Source: Negativibacillus massiliensis | GTDB taxonomy: Bacteria; Bacillota; Clostridia; Oscillospirales; Ruminococcaceae | Direction: 5' to 3' | Length of the DNA: 64,000 nucleotides | Assembly: GCF_900148495.1 (NCBI RefSeq) | Contig: NZ_FTRU01000008.1 | Coordinates: forward strand, 186,001 to 250,000 | Shown: piece after piece, positions 33,593 to 41,778 of the stretch | Numbering within the stretch: the stretch's first letter is position 1 | How the letters are laid out: every line of letters begins with the position of its first letter | Notes under the pieces: model-generated | The model's database searches: none | The model's input: only the letters and a program-made list of their open reading frames with translations | Told to the model about the DNA's origin: nothing | Program-made: the position numbers and the translations under genes

Positions 33593-35296
33593 ATGAAGAA
33601 AATGGCCAAATTAGTAGCGGTGTTGTTGTGTATTTGTATGTTGTTTACCTCCTGTGCGCCAGCAGGACATGAGAAAAAAGAATATTCGCAGGAAGTGCAG
33701 AATCTGGAAAAGCTGTGCAAGGTGTGGGGCTATACCAAGTATAATCACCCTGCTTTTTTGCTTGGACAAAAAGATTGGGACGAAGAATTGTTAAACCTTA
33801 TTCCAGTTGTCTCCGAAGCAAAAGAAAATGAGGTAAACGGTATTCTGCATGAATGGTTCGTATCTTTGGGAGAGATAGACTACAAAACAATTAGTAAAGT
33901 ACCAGAATGGGTTGGAGTAACAGAAGAAAATAAAATTGTGTGTACGGATACTGCTTGGATTAGTGAAGATTATCTGGGAAAAGAACTGTCGGCAGATTTA
34001 CAGCAATTTGAACCGCTTCCTAATGTAAACAGAGGTAAAGCACCAGTAAGTTTTAGCAGTATTGGAGTACCAGATTTTTCTAATGAAAAGACATACGAGA
34101 ATATTGATTATAGCAATCAGAATTATCGTTTACTGGGACTATTCCGTGTTTGGAACATATTGGAATACTATTTTCCATATTTTGAGATCATGGATGAAGA
34201 TTGGGACGACCTTTTGAGTGAGTATATTCCAAAAATGATGGAGGGTTCCGACTTAGAAAGTTTTGAATTGACAATTATGGAATTGACCGCACATCTCCAT
34301 GACGCTCATGTCATGTTGATGAATGGAGGAGAAACGGATTACTTGTTAAAAAAATACGCTGTGCCTGTGGACTTGATTCGAGCGGATGGAAAGTTTGTTA
34401 TCAAACAAGTTTATGGGACAGATTGCTCTCTTCAGGCAGGTGACGTCGTTTTGAAGCAGGACGATCTGTCAATAGAAGATGTAGCGACATATTTTATAAA
34501 GTATATCTCAGTTCCAAATAAAGAAAAGCTTGCAAATCAGGTTTTTCCATATTTACTTCGTTCCGATAACCAGATGATCTCTCTTACAGTGCTGCGGGAT
34601 GGAAAAGAAGAGATCGTTCACGTTAAAGGTGTACCAAATATGCTGTATAGTATGCCGCAACAACCTTTAATTTCTCACGAAATTCTGGAGGGAAATATTG
34701 GACTGATCAATCCGTCTGCACTCAAATCTAGAGAAATCGACACCATCATGCAGGAGCTCAGAACAACGGATGGAATGATCGTGGATTTGCGTCAGTATCC
34801 ATCAGATACAACCTTACAGCTTACGCTGGCACCTTATCTCAAAAAAAATTATTCTCCATTTGTAACAATAGCGTGTCCATCCCAGGCAGTGCCAGGAATT
34901 ATGTGGAAGCGACAGGTTTACTCTGGAATGATGATGCCAGGTCAAGAAAGCTATTACTATGATAAACCAGTAGTGATATTAATAAGTGAGACAACGCAGA
35001 GCAATGCGGAATATACAACGATGTCCCTGCGTACCGGAGAAAATGTGACTGTGCTGGGAAACAATTCTATTGGTGCAGATGGGAACATTACCTATCTTCC
35101 GCTTCTAAACGGCCATAAGATTACTTTTACGAGTTTAGGAATTTATACTCCAGACGGTGGCCAGACCCAGCGAATTGGCCTTTCGCCTGATATAGAAGTG
35201 TATCCAACAGTTGAGGGAATCAAAGAGGGTAGAGATGAGCTCAAAGAAGCAGCAATTGCTTACATTCAGGAGCAGAACAGTACAAAGGCAAAATAA
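33593..35296 (+). CDS. S41 family peptidase lipoprotein, copy 7 of 7
   Basis: 567 aa. Lipobox MLFTSC, then CAPAGHEKKEYSQEV. Candidate catalytic His239 (HDAHV) and Ser470 (TTQSNAE). The PDZ-like loop is the most changed (CSLQAGDVVLKQDDLSI, lacking the usual LDG). The C-terminus has three added residues (NSTKAK) before a strong terminator that closes the cluster. As in all copies, the N-terminal KVWGYTKYNHPAF block and the C-terminal GL-PDIEV block are the best conserved parts. Confidence 0.88.
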   Translation: MKKMAKLVAVLLCICMLFTSCAPAGHEKKEYSQEVQNLEKLCKVWGYTKYNHPAFLLGQKDWDEELLNLIPVVSEAKENEVNGILHEWFVSLGEIDYKTISKVPEWVGVTEENKIVCTDTAWISEDYLGKELSADLQQFEPLPNVNRGKAPVSFSSIGVPDFSNEKTYENIDYSNQNYRLLGLFRVWNILEYYFPYFEIMDEDWDDLLSEYIPKMMEGSDLESFELTIMELTAHLHDAHVMLMNGGETDYLLKKYAVPVDLIRADGKFVIKQVYGTDCSLQAGDVVLKQDDLSIEDVATYFIKYISVPNKEKLANQVFPYLLRSDNQMISLTVLRDGKEEIVHVKGVPNMLYSMPQQPLISHEILEGNIGLINPSALKSREIDTIMQELRTTDGMIVDLRQYPSDTTLQLTLAPYLKKNYSPFVTIACPSQAVPGIMWKRQVYSGMMMPGQESYYYDKPVVILISETTQSNAEYTTMSLRTGENVTVLGNNSIGADGNITYLPLLNGHKITFTSLGIYTPDGGQTQRIGLSPDIEVYPTVEGIKEGRDELKEAAIAYIQEQNSTKAK

Positions 35297-35304
35297 AATT
35301 TCCC

Positions 35305-35333
35305 AAAAGGAGCAGCAATCCTGCTCCTTTTTT
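35305..35333 (+). terminator. Terminator of the S41 cluster
   Basis: AAAAGGAGCA (35305-35314) pairs with TGCTCCTTTT (35322-35331), followed by T. It is the first clear terminator after 23146. Confidence 0.87.
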
Positions 35334-35358
35334 GGTGCAGAAATTCTGTTAACTCTAC

Positions 35359-35387
35359 TTGCAATTGCAGAACAGATACTATATAAT
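35359..35387 (+). promoter_or_regulatory. Promoter of the panT-coaX unit
   Basis: TTGCAA 35359-35364, 17-bp spacer, TATAAT 35382-35387. A leader of about 80 nt follows, with no recognised riboswitch. Confidence 0.75.
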
Positions 35388-35475
35388 TTAGCTGTTTTAA
35401 AAATATTTGCATTGTATCTCTCGGAGCTTTTTCCAGCATCCAGTGGGAGAACAACAGCGAAAGGAAGAATTGAAT

Positions 35476-36096
35476 ATGAATCAAGCAAGCAGAAAAACAC
35501 AGGACATGGTAAAACTGGCACTGTTCTCGGGAATCATTGTGGTACTGTCCTTAACGCCGCTGGGATATATTCCGCTTGGCGTCATCAAGGCAACTACCAT
35601 CCACATCCCCGTCATTCTAGGCTCGATTTTACTTGGATGGAAGTCAGGCGCAGTCTTAGGCGGATTGTTTGGGCTGACCAGCTTTATGGTAAATACCATT
35701 ACGCCAAACCTTACCTCCTTTGTGTTTACACCATTTTATTCGCTCGGTGACGCACACGGAAACTTCTGGAGTCTGGTCATCTGTTTTGTACCCCGCATTC
35801 TGGTAGGAGTCGTTCCGTACTTTGTGTATCAGGGAATCAGGAAATTAAGCAAGAGGGATTCTATTGCACTTGGAATTGCCGGATTTATCGGTTCGATGGT
35901 CAATACCATTCTGGTTATGAACCTGATCTACGTCTTTTTTGGAGAAAGTTGGGGCAGTGCAAAGGGCGTTGCAGCAGATATGATCTATAAGACTATTCTT
36001 GCTGTCATTGCAACAAATGGTATTCCGGAGGCGATTGTAGCGGCGCTGATCACCACCGCAGTGGGCAAGGTTCTGCTCAAGTTTATAAAGAAATAA
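35476..36096 (+). CDS. panT: ECF transporter S component, probably pantothenate-specific (PanT-like)
   Basis: 206 aa from ATG 35476 with AAGGAAG 8 nt upstream. About six membrane helices; motifs LGYIPLGVIKATTIHIPVI and GSILLGWKSGAVLGGLFGL are typical of this S-component group. S components bind a vitamin and use a shared EcfAA'T module, usually encoded elsewhere, for ATP-driven uptake. The gene is followed 39 bp later by pantothenate kinase, which supports pantothenate as the substrate; other precursors are possible. Confidence 0.8.
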   Translation: MNQASRKTQDMVKLALFSGIIVVLSLTPLGYIPLGVIKATTIHIPVILGSILLGWKSGAVLGGLFGLTSFMVNTITPNLTSFVFTPFYSLGDAHGNFWSLVICFVPRILVGVVPYFVYQGIRKLSKRDSIALGIAGFIGSMVNTILVMNLIYVFFGESWGSAKGVAADMIYKTILAVIATNGIPEAIVAALITTAVGKVLLKFIKK

Positions 36097-36135
36097 GTTT
36101 TGTTTTGAGATAGAGAAGAAAGTGGGGAATCCCAA

Positions 36136-36903
36136 ATGATTTTAGCCATCGATATTGGAAACAGCAACATCGTGATTGGCGGATTTGAAAATGACAGCAT
36201 CGAGTTTACCGCAAGGGTAGCAACCGATGTCCGCCGAACGGAAGAGCAGTATGCGGTGGAAATCCACCAGATCCTGCACCTGTATGGATACAGTGCAAAG
36301 GAGATGGAAGGTTCGATTATCTCCTCGGTAGTTCCGCCGCTGACCAGTGTGATGAAGATGGCACTGCGCACCATTACCGGCAAAAAGCCGCTGGTTGTTG
36401 GTCCGGGACTTAAGACAGGACTCAATATCAAGCTGGATAATCCGACATCTTTGGGTGCAGACCGCGTCGCAGATACTGTAGCAGCGATTCACGATTACCA
36501 GCTTCCGCTGATGGTAGTGGATATGGGAACAGCTACCACCATGTCGGTTATTAACGAGAAGGAAGAATTTATCGGTGGAGCAATCATGCCGGGACTGCGT
36601 CTCTCGTTGGAAGCGCTTTCCAGCAAGGCTTCCCTGCTTCCACACATCGATCTGATTCCTCCAAAGAGTGTTATCGCAAAAAATACTACCGATGCGATGG
36701 ACAGCGGCATGATTTATGGAACCGCTTCGATGATTGACGGAATGATTGATCGCATTCAGGAAGAAATGGGCAGAGAGCTGGCAGTCGTTGCAACCGGCGG
36801 TCTGGCAAAAAATGTGGTTCCATACTGCAAACACAAAATTACACATGACCCAAATCTTTTGCTCAAAGGTCTGCGCGTTCTGTACTATAAAAACATGAAA
36901 TAG
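36136..36903 (+). CDS. coaX: Type III pantothenate kinase
   Basis: 255 aa. ASKHA-fold motifs: ILAIDIGNSNIVIGGF (phosphate 1), NPTSLGADRVADTVAA (pantothenate/Asp site), VVDMGTATTMSVI (phosphate 2) and GGAIMPGLRLSLEAL. It phosphorylates pantothenate with ATP and, in this family, is not inhibited by CoA and needs a monovalent cation. GTGGGGAA precedes the ATG. Probably co-transcribed with panT. Confidence 0.95.
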   Translation: MILAIDIGNSNIVIGGFENDSIEFTARVATDVRRTEEQYAVEIHQILHLYGYSAKEMEGSIISSVVPPLTSVMKMALRTITGKKPLVVGPGLKTGLNIKLDNPTSLGADRVADTVAAIHDYQLPLMVVDMGTATTMSVINEKEEFIGGAIMPGLRLSLEALSSKASLLPHIDLIPPKSVIAKNTTDAMDSGMIYGTASMIDGMIDRIQEEMGRELAVVATGGLAKNVVPYCKHKITHDPNLLLKGLRVLYYKNMK

Positions 36904-36916
36904 CTTTGGCTTACAA

Positions 36917-36953
36917 AAGCTGTCCGAACACACAAAATTCGGGCAGCTTATTA
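36917..36953 (+). terminator. Terminator of coaX
   Basis: AAGCTGTCCGAA (36917-36928) pairs with TTCGGGCAGCTT (36938-36949) with one G-U pair, followed by an imperfect T run. Confidence 0.75.
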
Positions 36954-36982
36954 TTTACATGAATCGGAAAATGCAGTATAAT
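36954..36982 (+). promoter_or_regulatory. Promoter of the lipoprotein gene at 37022
   Basis: TTTACA 36954-36959, 17-bp spacer, TATAAT 36977-36982. Confidence 0.7.
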
Positions 36983-37021
36983 AAAAATCGAAAGGATAAC
37001 AATCCAGAAGGAGGCGTGAGT

Positions 37022-37996
37022 ATGAAAACAAAGAAAATAACAGCGGTAGTTTTGTCGATGGTAATGCTTTTGACCCTGCTTACCGGATGCGGCATGAACA
37101 AGGAAAAAGCGATTGAGCAGATGGGAGAAGCACTGAATGCCGGATACGAGATGAACAGCGGCAAGATTTCTGCGCAGATGAATGCACAGGTTACTCTGGG
37201 CGAAGATTCCATTCCGATGGAACTTGCAATCGATGGAGCAGTAAAAGACCAGATGCAGACCATGGCAATGAAGATAAGCGGTACAATTATGGGAATGCCG
37301 ATTGACAGTGAGGTTTATCAGCTGGATGGTTTTAGCTATACCAAAGATCCATCGAGTGAACAGTACATCAAAATACAGTCTCCAACCGCAATGATGGATT
37401 ACCAGAAACTGCTCACCTTGGGACAGGACGAAATGGTTGATCTTTATATAGAAGGTGCAAAAGCAGCAGAAGATTTTGCCTTTGCCGAAGAAGAAAAAGG
37501 GCTTCGCGTGAGCTTTACCATGCCGCAGGAACAGCTGGAAGGTATGCAGCAGAGCATGAGCAGCATGATGATTGACGACGTAATTCCAGCAATGGAGGAA
37601 CAGATGCGCGCAAGCGTCAAGGAACAGGTCAATGCGATGATGGAAAGTATGCAGCTCGATCCGGAAACAATGAGTCAGGATCAGCTGGATACTCTGATCG
37701 AACAGCAGATTGCTGCAGTTGTTGAAATGGAAAAACAGTTGTTCAATTCTCTCAAAATTTCGGGAATCAACTGCGATATGCTGATTGAAAACGGAGTGAT
37801 TAATGACCAGACCATGAAGATGGATATGGAATTTGCACTCAAAGGTCTGGTGGAAGCGTTAGGAGTGACCGAAACTACGGACATTCCGGAAACCTGTGCA
37901 CTGAGCATGGAGATCCATAGTCTGATCGAAAATCGTAACGAAGATATTGAAATTGAAATGCCGGAATTTACTAGCGAAAATGTTCAGGAAATGTAA
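37022..37996 (+). CDS. Hypothetical lipoprotein (LppX/LprG-like fold possible)
   Basis: 324 aa from ATG 37022 with AAGGAGG upstream; the longer frame from 36959 covers the promoter. Signal peptide with lipobox LLTGC (Cys21 or 22). The mature part is rich in Met, Gln and Glu (for example QEQLEGMQQSMSSMMIDDV), with alternating beta segments and a central helical stretch (about 180-240). I recognise no catalytic motif. The pattern recalls extracytoplasmic lipid-binding or DUF-type lipoproteins of Firmicutes, but this is a guess. Monocistronic, with its own promoter and terminator. Confidence 0.7.
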   Translation: MKTKKITAVVLSMVMLLTLLTGCGMNKEKAIEQMGEALNAGYEMNSGKISAQMNAQVTLGEDSIPMELAIDGAVKDQMQTMAMKISGTIMGMPIDSEVYQLDGFSYTKDPSSEQYIKIQSPTAMMDYQKLLTLGQDEMVDLYIEGAKAAEDFAFAEEEKGLRVSFTMPQEQLEGMQQSMSSMMIDDVIPAMEEQMRASVKEQVNAMMESMQLDPETMSQDQLDTLIEQQIAAVVEMEKQLFNSLKISGINCDMLIENGVINDQTMKMDMEFALKGLVEALGVTETTDIPETCALSMEIHSLIENRNEDIEIEMPEFTSENVQEM

Positions 37997-38014
37997 AAAA
38001 ACAATAGCAGAAAG

Positions 38015-38042
38015 AATCAGGGGCACCTGCCCCTGATTTTTG
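38015..38042 (+). terminator. Terminator after the lipoprotein gene
   Basis: AATCAGGGGCA and TGCCCCTGATT pair around CC, followed by T5. Confidence 0.87.
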
Positions 38043-38060
38043 TGTTAAGAGGAGAATGGG

Positions 38061-38966
38061 ATGAGAACACTCAGATATGAAATTACACCGGAATATGACG
38101 GAATGAACGTCGAGCGATACCTGAAAAAGGTACATGGCTATTCCAGCCGCACTATCGTAAAGCTAAAGCACTATGACAGAGGAATGTATTTAAACGGGGC
38201 ACACACCCGAACCATCGATCTGCTTCACCCTGGAGATGTGCTGGAAATTACCTTTCTGGACAGCGAAGAACATGGCGTGGAGCATTTCATTCGTTCCAAC
38301 CGTCAGGTTCAGATCGTTTATGAAGACCACGATTTAATCGTCTTTAACAAACCTGCGGATATGCCCTGCCATCAGTCCTGCGGACATGCTGCAGACACTC
38401 TGGCAAATGTTTTTGCTGCGCACTGTGATAAGTTGGGAATGGATTTGATGTATCGTCCGCTCAACCGTCTGGACCGCGATACCAGCGGAGCGGTGCTGGT
38501 TGCTAAAAATCGGTTTGCAGCAGCCACTGTTACCAATAATTTTCACAAGACTTATCAGGCGATTCTGGATGGAATTCCGCCGCAGATGGAAGGCAGAGTG
38601 GATGTCCCGATTCGGAGAGAATTTCCAGAGGAAATGCGTCGTATCGTCGCAGATGACGGACAGCGCGCCGTCACCAATTATCGGGTACTGGTGCAAAGCG
38701 GAAATTTAAGCTTGGTTGATTTTGTGCTGGAAACCGGACGAACCCATCAGATCCGAGTGCACATGGCTTATCTTGGGTGTCCGGTTTTGGGGGATGAACT
38801 GTACGGAAGAAAAAGTGAACTGATTTCCCGTCAGGCACTTCACTGCCGGCATATTGCATTTCCTCAACCGGTGAGCAGGGAAGAAATCAGGGTGGATTGT
38901 CCGCTTTTGCCGGATATGCAAGAACTTTGTATAAAAATGGGGCTAAACCTCGATATAAACGAATAA
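38061..38966 (+). CDS. RluA-family pseudouridine synthase
   Basis: 301 aa, GAGGAGAATGGG upstream. An N-terminal S4-like RNA-binding domain (about 15-75, SSRTIVKLKHYDRGMYLNG) precedes the catalytic domain with RPLNRLDRDTSGAVLVAKN (catalytic Asp in RLDRDTSG) and GRTHQIRVHMAYLGCPVLGD. It isomerises uridines in rRNA (RluD-type) or tRNA; the target cannot be assigned. No partner genes are apparent. Confidence 0.9.
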   Translation: MRTLRYEITPEYDGMNVERYLKKVHGYSSRTIVKLKHYDRGMYLNGAHTRTIDLLHPGDVLEITFLDSEEHGVEHFIRSNRQVQIVYEDHDLIVFNKPADMPCHQSCGHAADTLANVFAAHCDKLGMDLMYRPLNRLDRDTSGAVLVAKNRFAAATVTNNFHKTYQAILDGIPPQMEGRVDVPIRREFPEEMRRIVADDGQRAVTNYRVLVQSGNLSLVDFVLETGRTHQIRVHMAYLGCPVLGDELYGRKSELISRQALHCRHIAFPQPVSREEIRVDCPLLPDMQELCIKMGLNLDINE

Positions 38967-39311
38967 ATATACATAAGTTATCCAACACTTTATTTCTGTA
39001 AAGCATTGAATATCTTTTGGAATAATGGAATAGAAAACAAAGACAAACAAAAAATAATGCGGATAAATAAGCGGATAAGGGGAATAACGATCGTCAAAAG
39101 TTGGTATAAAATATCCACGATTTGTTATAATTTATGCAAAACGAACAAAAAAGAGCTGCAATGAATATTTTTTCAAAAAACCTCTTGAAATTGCAAAAAT
39201 ATTCAGTATAATAAAGAACATCGATCAAAACCGCAAAGGATAAGCGGTAAGCTTTTGGAATTAATATATCGAGCGATAGAAAAGAGAGAGTATTTTAAGG
39301 AGGAAAACAAA
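38967..39311. other. 345-bp regulatory region upstream of the amino acid ABC transporter
   Basis: AT-rich and without a coding frame. Apart from the main promoter and ArgR boxes annotated separately, a possible second upstream promoter has TATAAT at 39126-39131 with TTGGTA 19 bp before it. The leader from the main promoter to the start codon is about 95 nt. Confidence 0.6.
39160..39212 (+). promoter_or_regulatory. Promoter with two ArgR/AhrC-type boxes
   Basis: Promoter: TTGAAA 39185-39190, 16-bp spacer, TATAAT 39207-39212. Box 1 at 39160-39177 fits the palindromic ARG box (TGAAT-x4-ATTCA type) at 17 of 18 positions. Box 2 at 39190-39207 fits at 16 of 18 and fills the spacer between -35 and -10. 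Box centres are 30 bp apart, about three helical turns, as for hexameric arginine repressors. Confidence 0.7.
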
Positions 39312-40082
39312 ATGAAAAAATTATTTGCAGCTGTTCTGTGCGCAGCTATGGTTCTTTCCCTGGGCGCATGCGGAGGCAGCGAGAACACATCCGCAGAAGC
39401 AACATCCGACGACAACAAACTGTATGTTGGTACTGAGGCTGGTTTTGCACCATATGAGTATATGTCCGGTGACGAAGTAGTCGGTGTTGATATGGACATT
39501 GCACATGCAATTGCAGATGCAATGGGCAAAGAGCTGGTAATCAAAAACATGGACTTTGACGGAGCGCTCAATGCAGTACAGCAGGGTCAGGTAGACTTTG
39601 TTGCAGCAGCTGTTTCGGTTGATGAAGAACGTCAGAAGGTAATGGACTTCTCCCACAACTATGTTGATTCCAGCGATGTTGTAGTTGTTAACGCAAGTGC
39701 AGGTACTGTCAATACAAACGAAGAGATTGCTGACAAGGTAATCGGTGTTCAGCAGGGCAATATTGCAGATATCTGGGTAACCGATAATTATCCGGATGCA
39801 GAGGTAAAACGTTATACCAAATTTGTTCAGGCTGCTGAGGACCTCAAAAACAACAAGATTGATGCAATCGTTATGGACCTGTATCCAGCACAGGAACTGG
39901 TAGCAGCAAACCCAGAACTGAAGATTCTGGACGAAGAAAACCCACTGTTCGTTGACCAGTATGCAATTGCAGTGAAAAAAGGCAACCAGGAACTGCTTGA
40001 CCAGATCAATGAGGTAATCGATCAGCTGATCGCAGACGGCAAGATCGAAGAATTTACTGCAAATCACGCAACCGCAGAATAA
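39312..40082 (+). CDS. Polar amino acid ABC transporter, substrate-binding lipoprotein
   Basis: 256 aa from ATG 39312 with AGGAGG upstream. Lipobox LSLGAC (Cys20). Family 3 solute-binding fold: LYVGTEAGFAPYEYM, VVGVDMDIAHAIADAMG, NAVQQGQVDFVAAAVSVDEER, and KNNKIDAIVMDLYPAQEL. It captures a polar amino acid outside the membrane. The ArgR-type operator suggests arginine or a related basic amino acid such as lysine or ornithine. A 10-bp hairpin after the stop codon may protect this mRNA segment and raise the level of binding protein over permease. Confidence 0.9.
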   Translation: MKKLFAAVLCAAMVLSLGACGGSENTSAEATSDDNKLYVGTEAGFAPYEYMSGDEVVGVDMDIAHAIADAMGKELVIKNMDFDGALNAVQQGQVDFVAAAVSVDEERQKVMDFSHNYVDSSDVVVVNASAGTVNTNEEIADKVIGVQQGNIADIWVTDNYPDAEVKRYTKFVQAAEDLKNNKIDAIVMDLYPAQELVAANPELKILDEENPLFVDQYAIAVKKGNQELLDQINEVIDQLIADGKIEEFTANHATAE

Positions 40083-40101
40083 GAAACAGAATAAAATCAG
40101 T

Positions 40102-40135
40102 GCAACAGCAGGCGCAGTGTAGTGTCTGCTGTTGC
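40102..40135 (+). promoter_or_regulatory. Intercistronic hairpin between binding protein and permease genes
   Basis: GCAACAGCAG (40102-40111) pairs with CTGCTGTTGC (40126-40135). There is no T run, so it is better read as an mRNA-stabilising or partial-attenuation structure than a terminator. Confidence 0.6.
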
Positions 40136-40184
40136 GTCATGTTTTGAGATACTTTATCAGGATAAAGAAAGGAACGGTGCAATT

Positions 40185-40889
40185 TTGGATTACATTCTCA
40201 ATCTGGGACAGCGTTACTACGACGCATTTTTTGCTGATGCCCGCTATACAGCTTATCTGGAGGGTATTAAAAATACGCTGATTATCTCGCTGTTTGCGGT
40301 ACTGCTGGGTGTGCTGCTGGGTGTGCTGGTGGCAGTGGTGAAATATGTTGCAAAGGGAAGCAAAAATCCTGTTATTCGTTTTTTGGATAAGGTGTGCAAA
40401 CTTTATGTAACAGTAATCAGAGCTACCCCGGTTTATCTTCAGATCTTTATTATCGCAAACCTGATTTTTACTGCCCGCAATATGGAAATCTATGCCGCAA
40501 TTACCTGCTTCGGCATTAACTCCGGTGCTTATGTTTCGGAAATTATCCGTGCCGGAATCGAGTCGATCGACAGAGGTCAGTTTGAGGCAGGTCAGAGCTT
40601 AGGTCTCAGCCAGGGAACCATCATGAAATCGATTATCCTTCCACAGGCAATCAAAAATATCCTGCCGGCGTTGGGCAATGAGTTTATTACCCTGATCAAA
40701 GAGACCGCTGTTGCAGGTGCGATTGCCGTTACCGACGTGACCAAGGCAGCACAGTACATCGGTTCCAGAACATGGGATGTTCTGCCTCCGCTGTTCATTG
40801 CCGCGGGCATCTATCTGATTATCGTTTTAGGCCTGACCAAACTGCTTGGAATGTTTGAAAGGAGACTGGCAGCAAGTGATCACCACTAA
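40185..40889 (+). CDS. Polar amino acid ABC transporter, permease
   Basis: 234 aa from TTG 40185, with AAAGGA 11 nt upstream; the frame open to 40122 crosses the intercistronic hairpin. About five membrane helices. It has the [12 protein letters not shown] segment and the EAA loop [21 protein letters not shown] that contacts the ATPase. One permease gene is present, so a homodimeric channel is likely. The end overlaps the ATPase gene by 14 bp. Confidence 0.9.
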   Translation: MDYILNLGQRYYDAFFADARYTAYLEGIKNTLIISLFAVLLGVLLGVLVAVVKYVAKGSKNPVIRFLDKVCKLYVTVIRATPVYLQIFIIANLIFTARNMEIYAAITCFGINSGAYVSEIIRAGIESIDRGQFEAGQSLGLSQGTIMKSIILPQAIKNILPALGNEFITLIKETAVAGAIAVTDVTKAAQYIGSRTWDVLPPLFIAAGIYLIIVLGLTKLLGMFERRLAASDHH

Positions 40890-41601
40890 AAATCTGTGTA
40901 AAAGTTTTGACGAAAATACCCATGTTCTCAAAGGAATCAGCGAGACCATCAACAAAGGAGAAAAGGTGGTTGTAATCGGTCCATCCGGTTCGGGAAAATC
41001 GACCTTCCTGCGCTGCCTGAATCTTCTGGAGACACCAACTCAGGGAGAAATCTGGTTTGAGGGAGAAAACATCACCGATCCAAAATGTGATATCCAGAAG
41101 ATCCGTCAGAAAATGGGAATGGTGTTCCAGCAGTTTAACCTGTTCCCTCACATGACCGTTCTGCAGAATATCACCTTTGCTCCAGTAAAACTGGGCCTGA
41201 TGAATCAGCAGGATGCAGAGAAAAAAGCAAGAGAACTGCTCTCCCGAATCGGACTTGCAGATAAGGAAAATGCTTATCCGGCACAGCTTTCTGGTGGACA
41301 GAAGCAGCGTATTGCTATTGTGCGCTCTCTGGCTATGAATCCGGATGTAATGCTGTTTGACGAACCTACCTCCGCACTGGACCCAGAGATGGTAGGAGAA
41401 GTACTGCAGCTGATGAAGGAACTTGCAGATGACGGTATGACCATGGTAGTGGTTACTCACGAGATGGGCTTTGCAAAAGAAGTTGCAACCCGCGTTATGT
41501 TTATTGACGAAGGTGTTGTAAAAGAGCAGGCACCTCCGGAAGAGTTTTTCTCCCATCCAAAAGATCCAAGATTGAAAGAATTTTTGTCTAAAGTATTATA
41601 G
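40876..41601 (+). CDS. Polar amino acid ABC transporter, ATP-binding protein
   Basis: 241 aa from GTG 40876, with AAAGGAG 11 nt upstream inside the permease gene. Walker [15 protein letters not shown]-loop [13 protein letters not shown], signature [15 protein letters not shown], Walker [13 protein letters not shown] and H-loop VVTHEMGFA are all intact and match the GlnQ/ArtP/HisP subgroup. It powers uptake by the preceding permease. Confidence 0.94.
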   Translation: MITTKNLCKSFDENTHVLKGISETINKGEKVVVIGPSGSGKSTFLRCLNLLETPTQGEIWFEGENITDPKCDIQKIRQKMGMVFQQFNLFPHMTVLQNITFAPVKLGLMNQQDAEKKARELLSRIGLADKENAYPAQLSGGQKQRIAIVRSLAMNPDVMLFDEPTSALDPEMVGEVLQLMKELADDGMTMVVVTHEMGFAKEVATRVMFIDEGVVKEQAPPEEFFSHPKDPRLKEFLSKVL

Positions 41602-41603
41602 TT

Positions 41604-41636
41604 AAAAAAGCGGGAACGAAGGTTCCCGCTTTTTTT
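41604..41636 (+). terminator. Terminator of the amino acid transporter operon
   Basis: AAAGCGGGAAC pairs with GTTCCCGCTTT around GAAG, with a 7-base T run. Confidence 0.9.
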
Positions 41637-41667
41637 ACGGTAATTTTTGTAAAATTTACAGATTAGT

Positions 41668-41696
41668 TTGGAAGTTTTCCAAAGAAGTGTTATAAT
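41668..41696 (+). promoter_or_regulatory. Promoter of the YmdB-type gene
   Basis: TTGGAA 41668-41673, 17-bp spacer, TATAAT 41691-41696. Confidence 0.72.
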
Positions 41697-41778
41697 AAAA
41701 GCTCAGACAAATTTTATCAGAATAGTAAGTTATCAACATTTAGTGTTTTTGTATCAGAGGCAGATGGGAGCGAATAGA

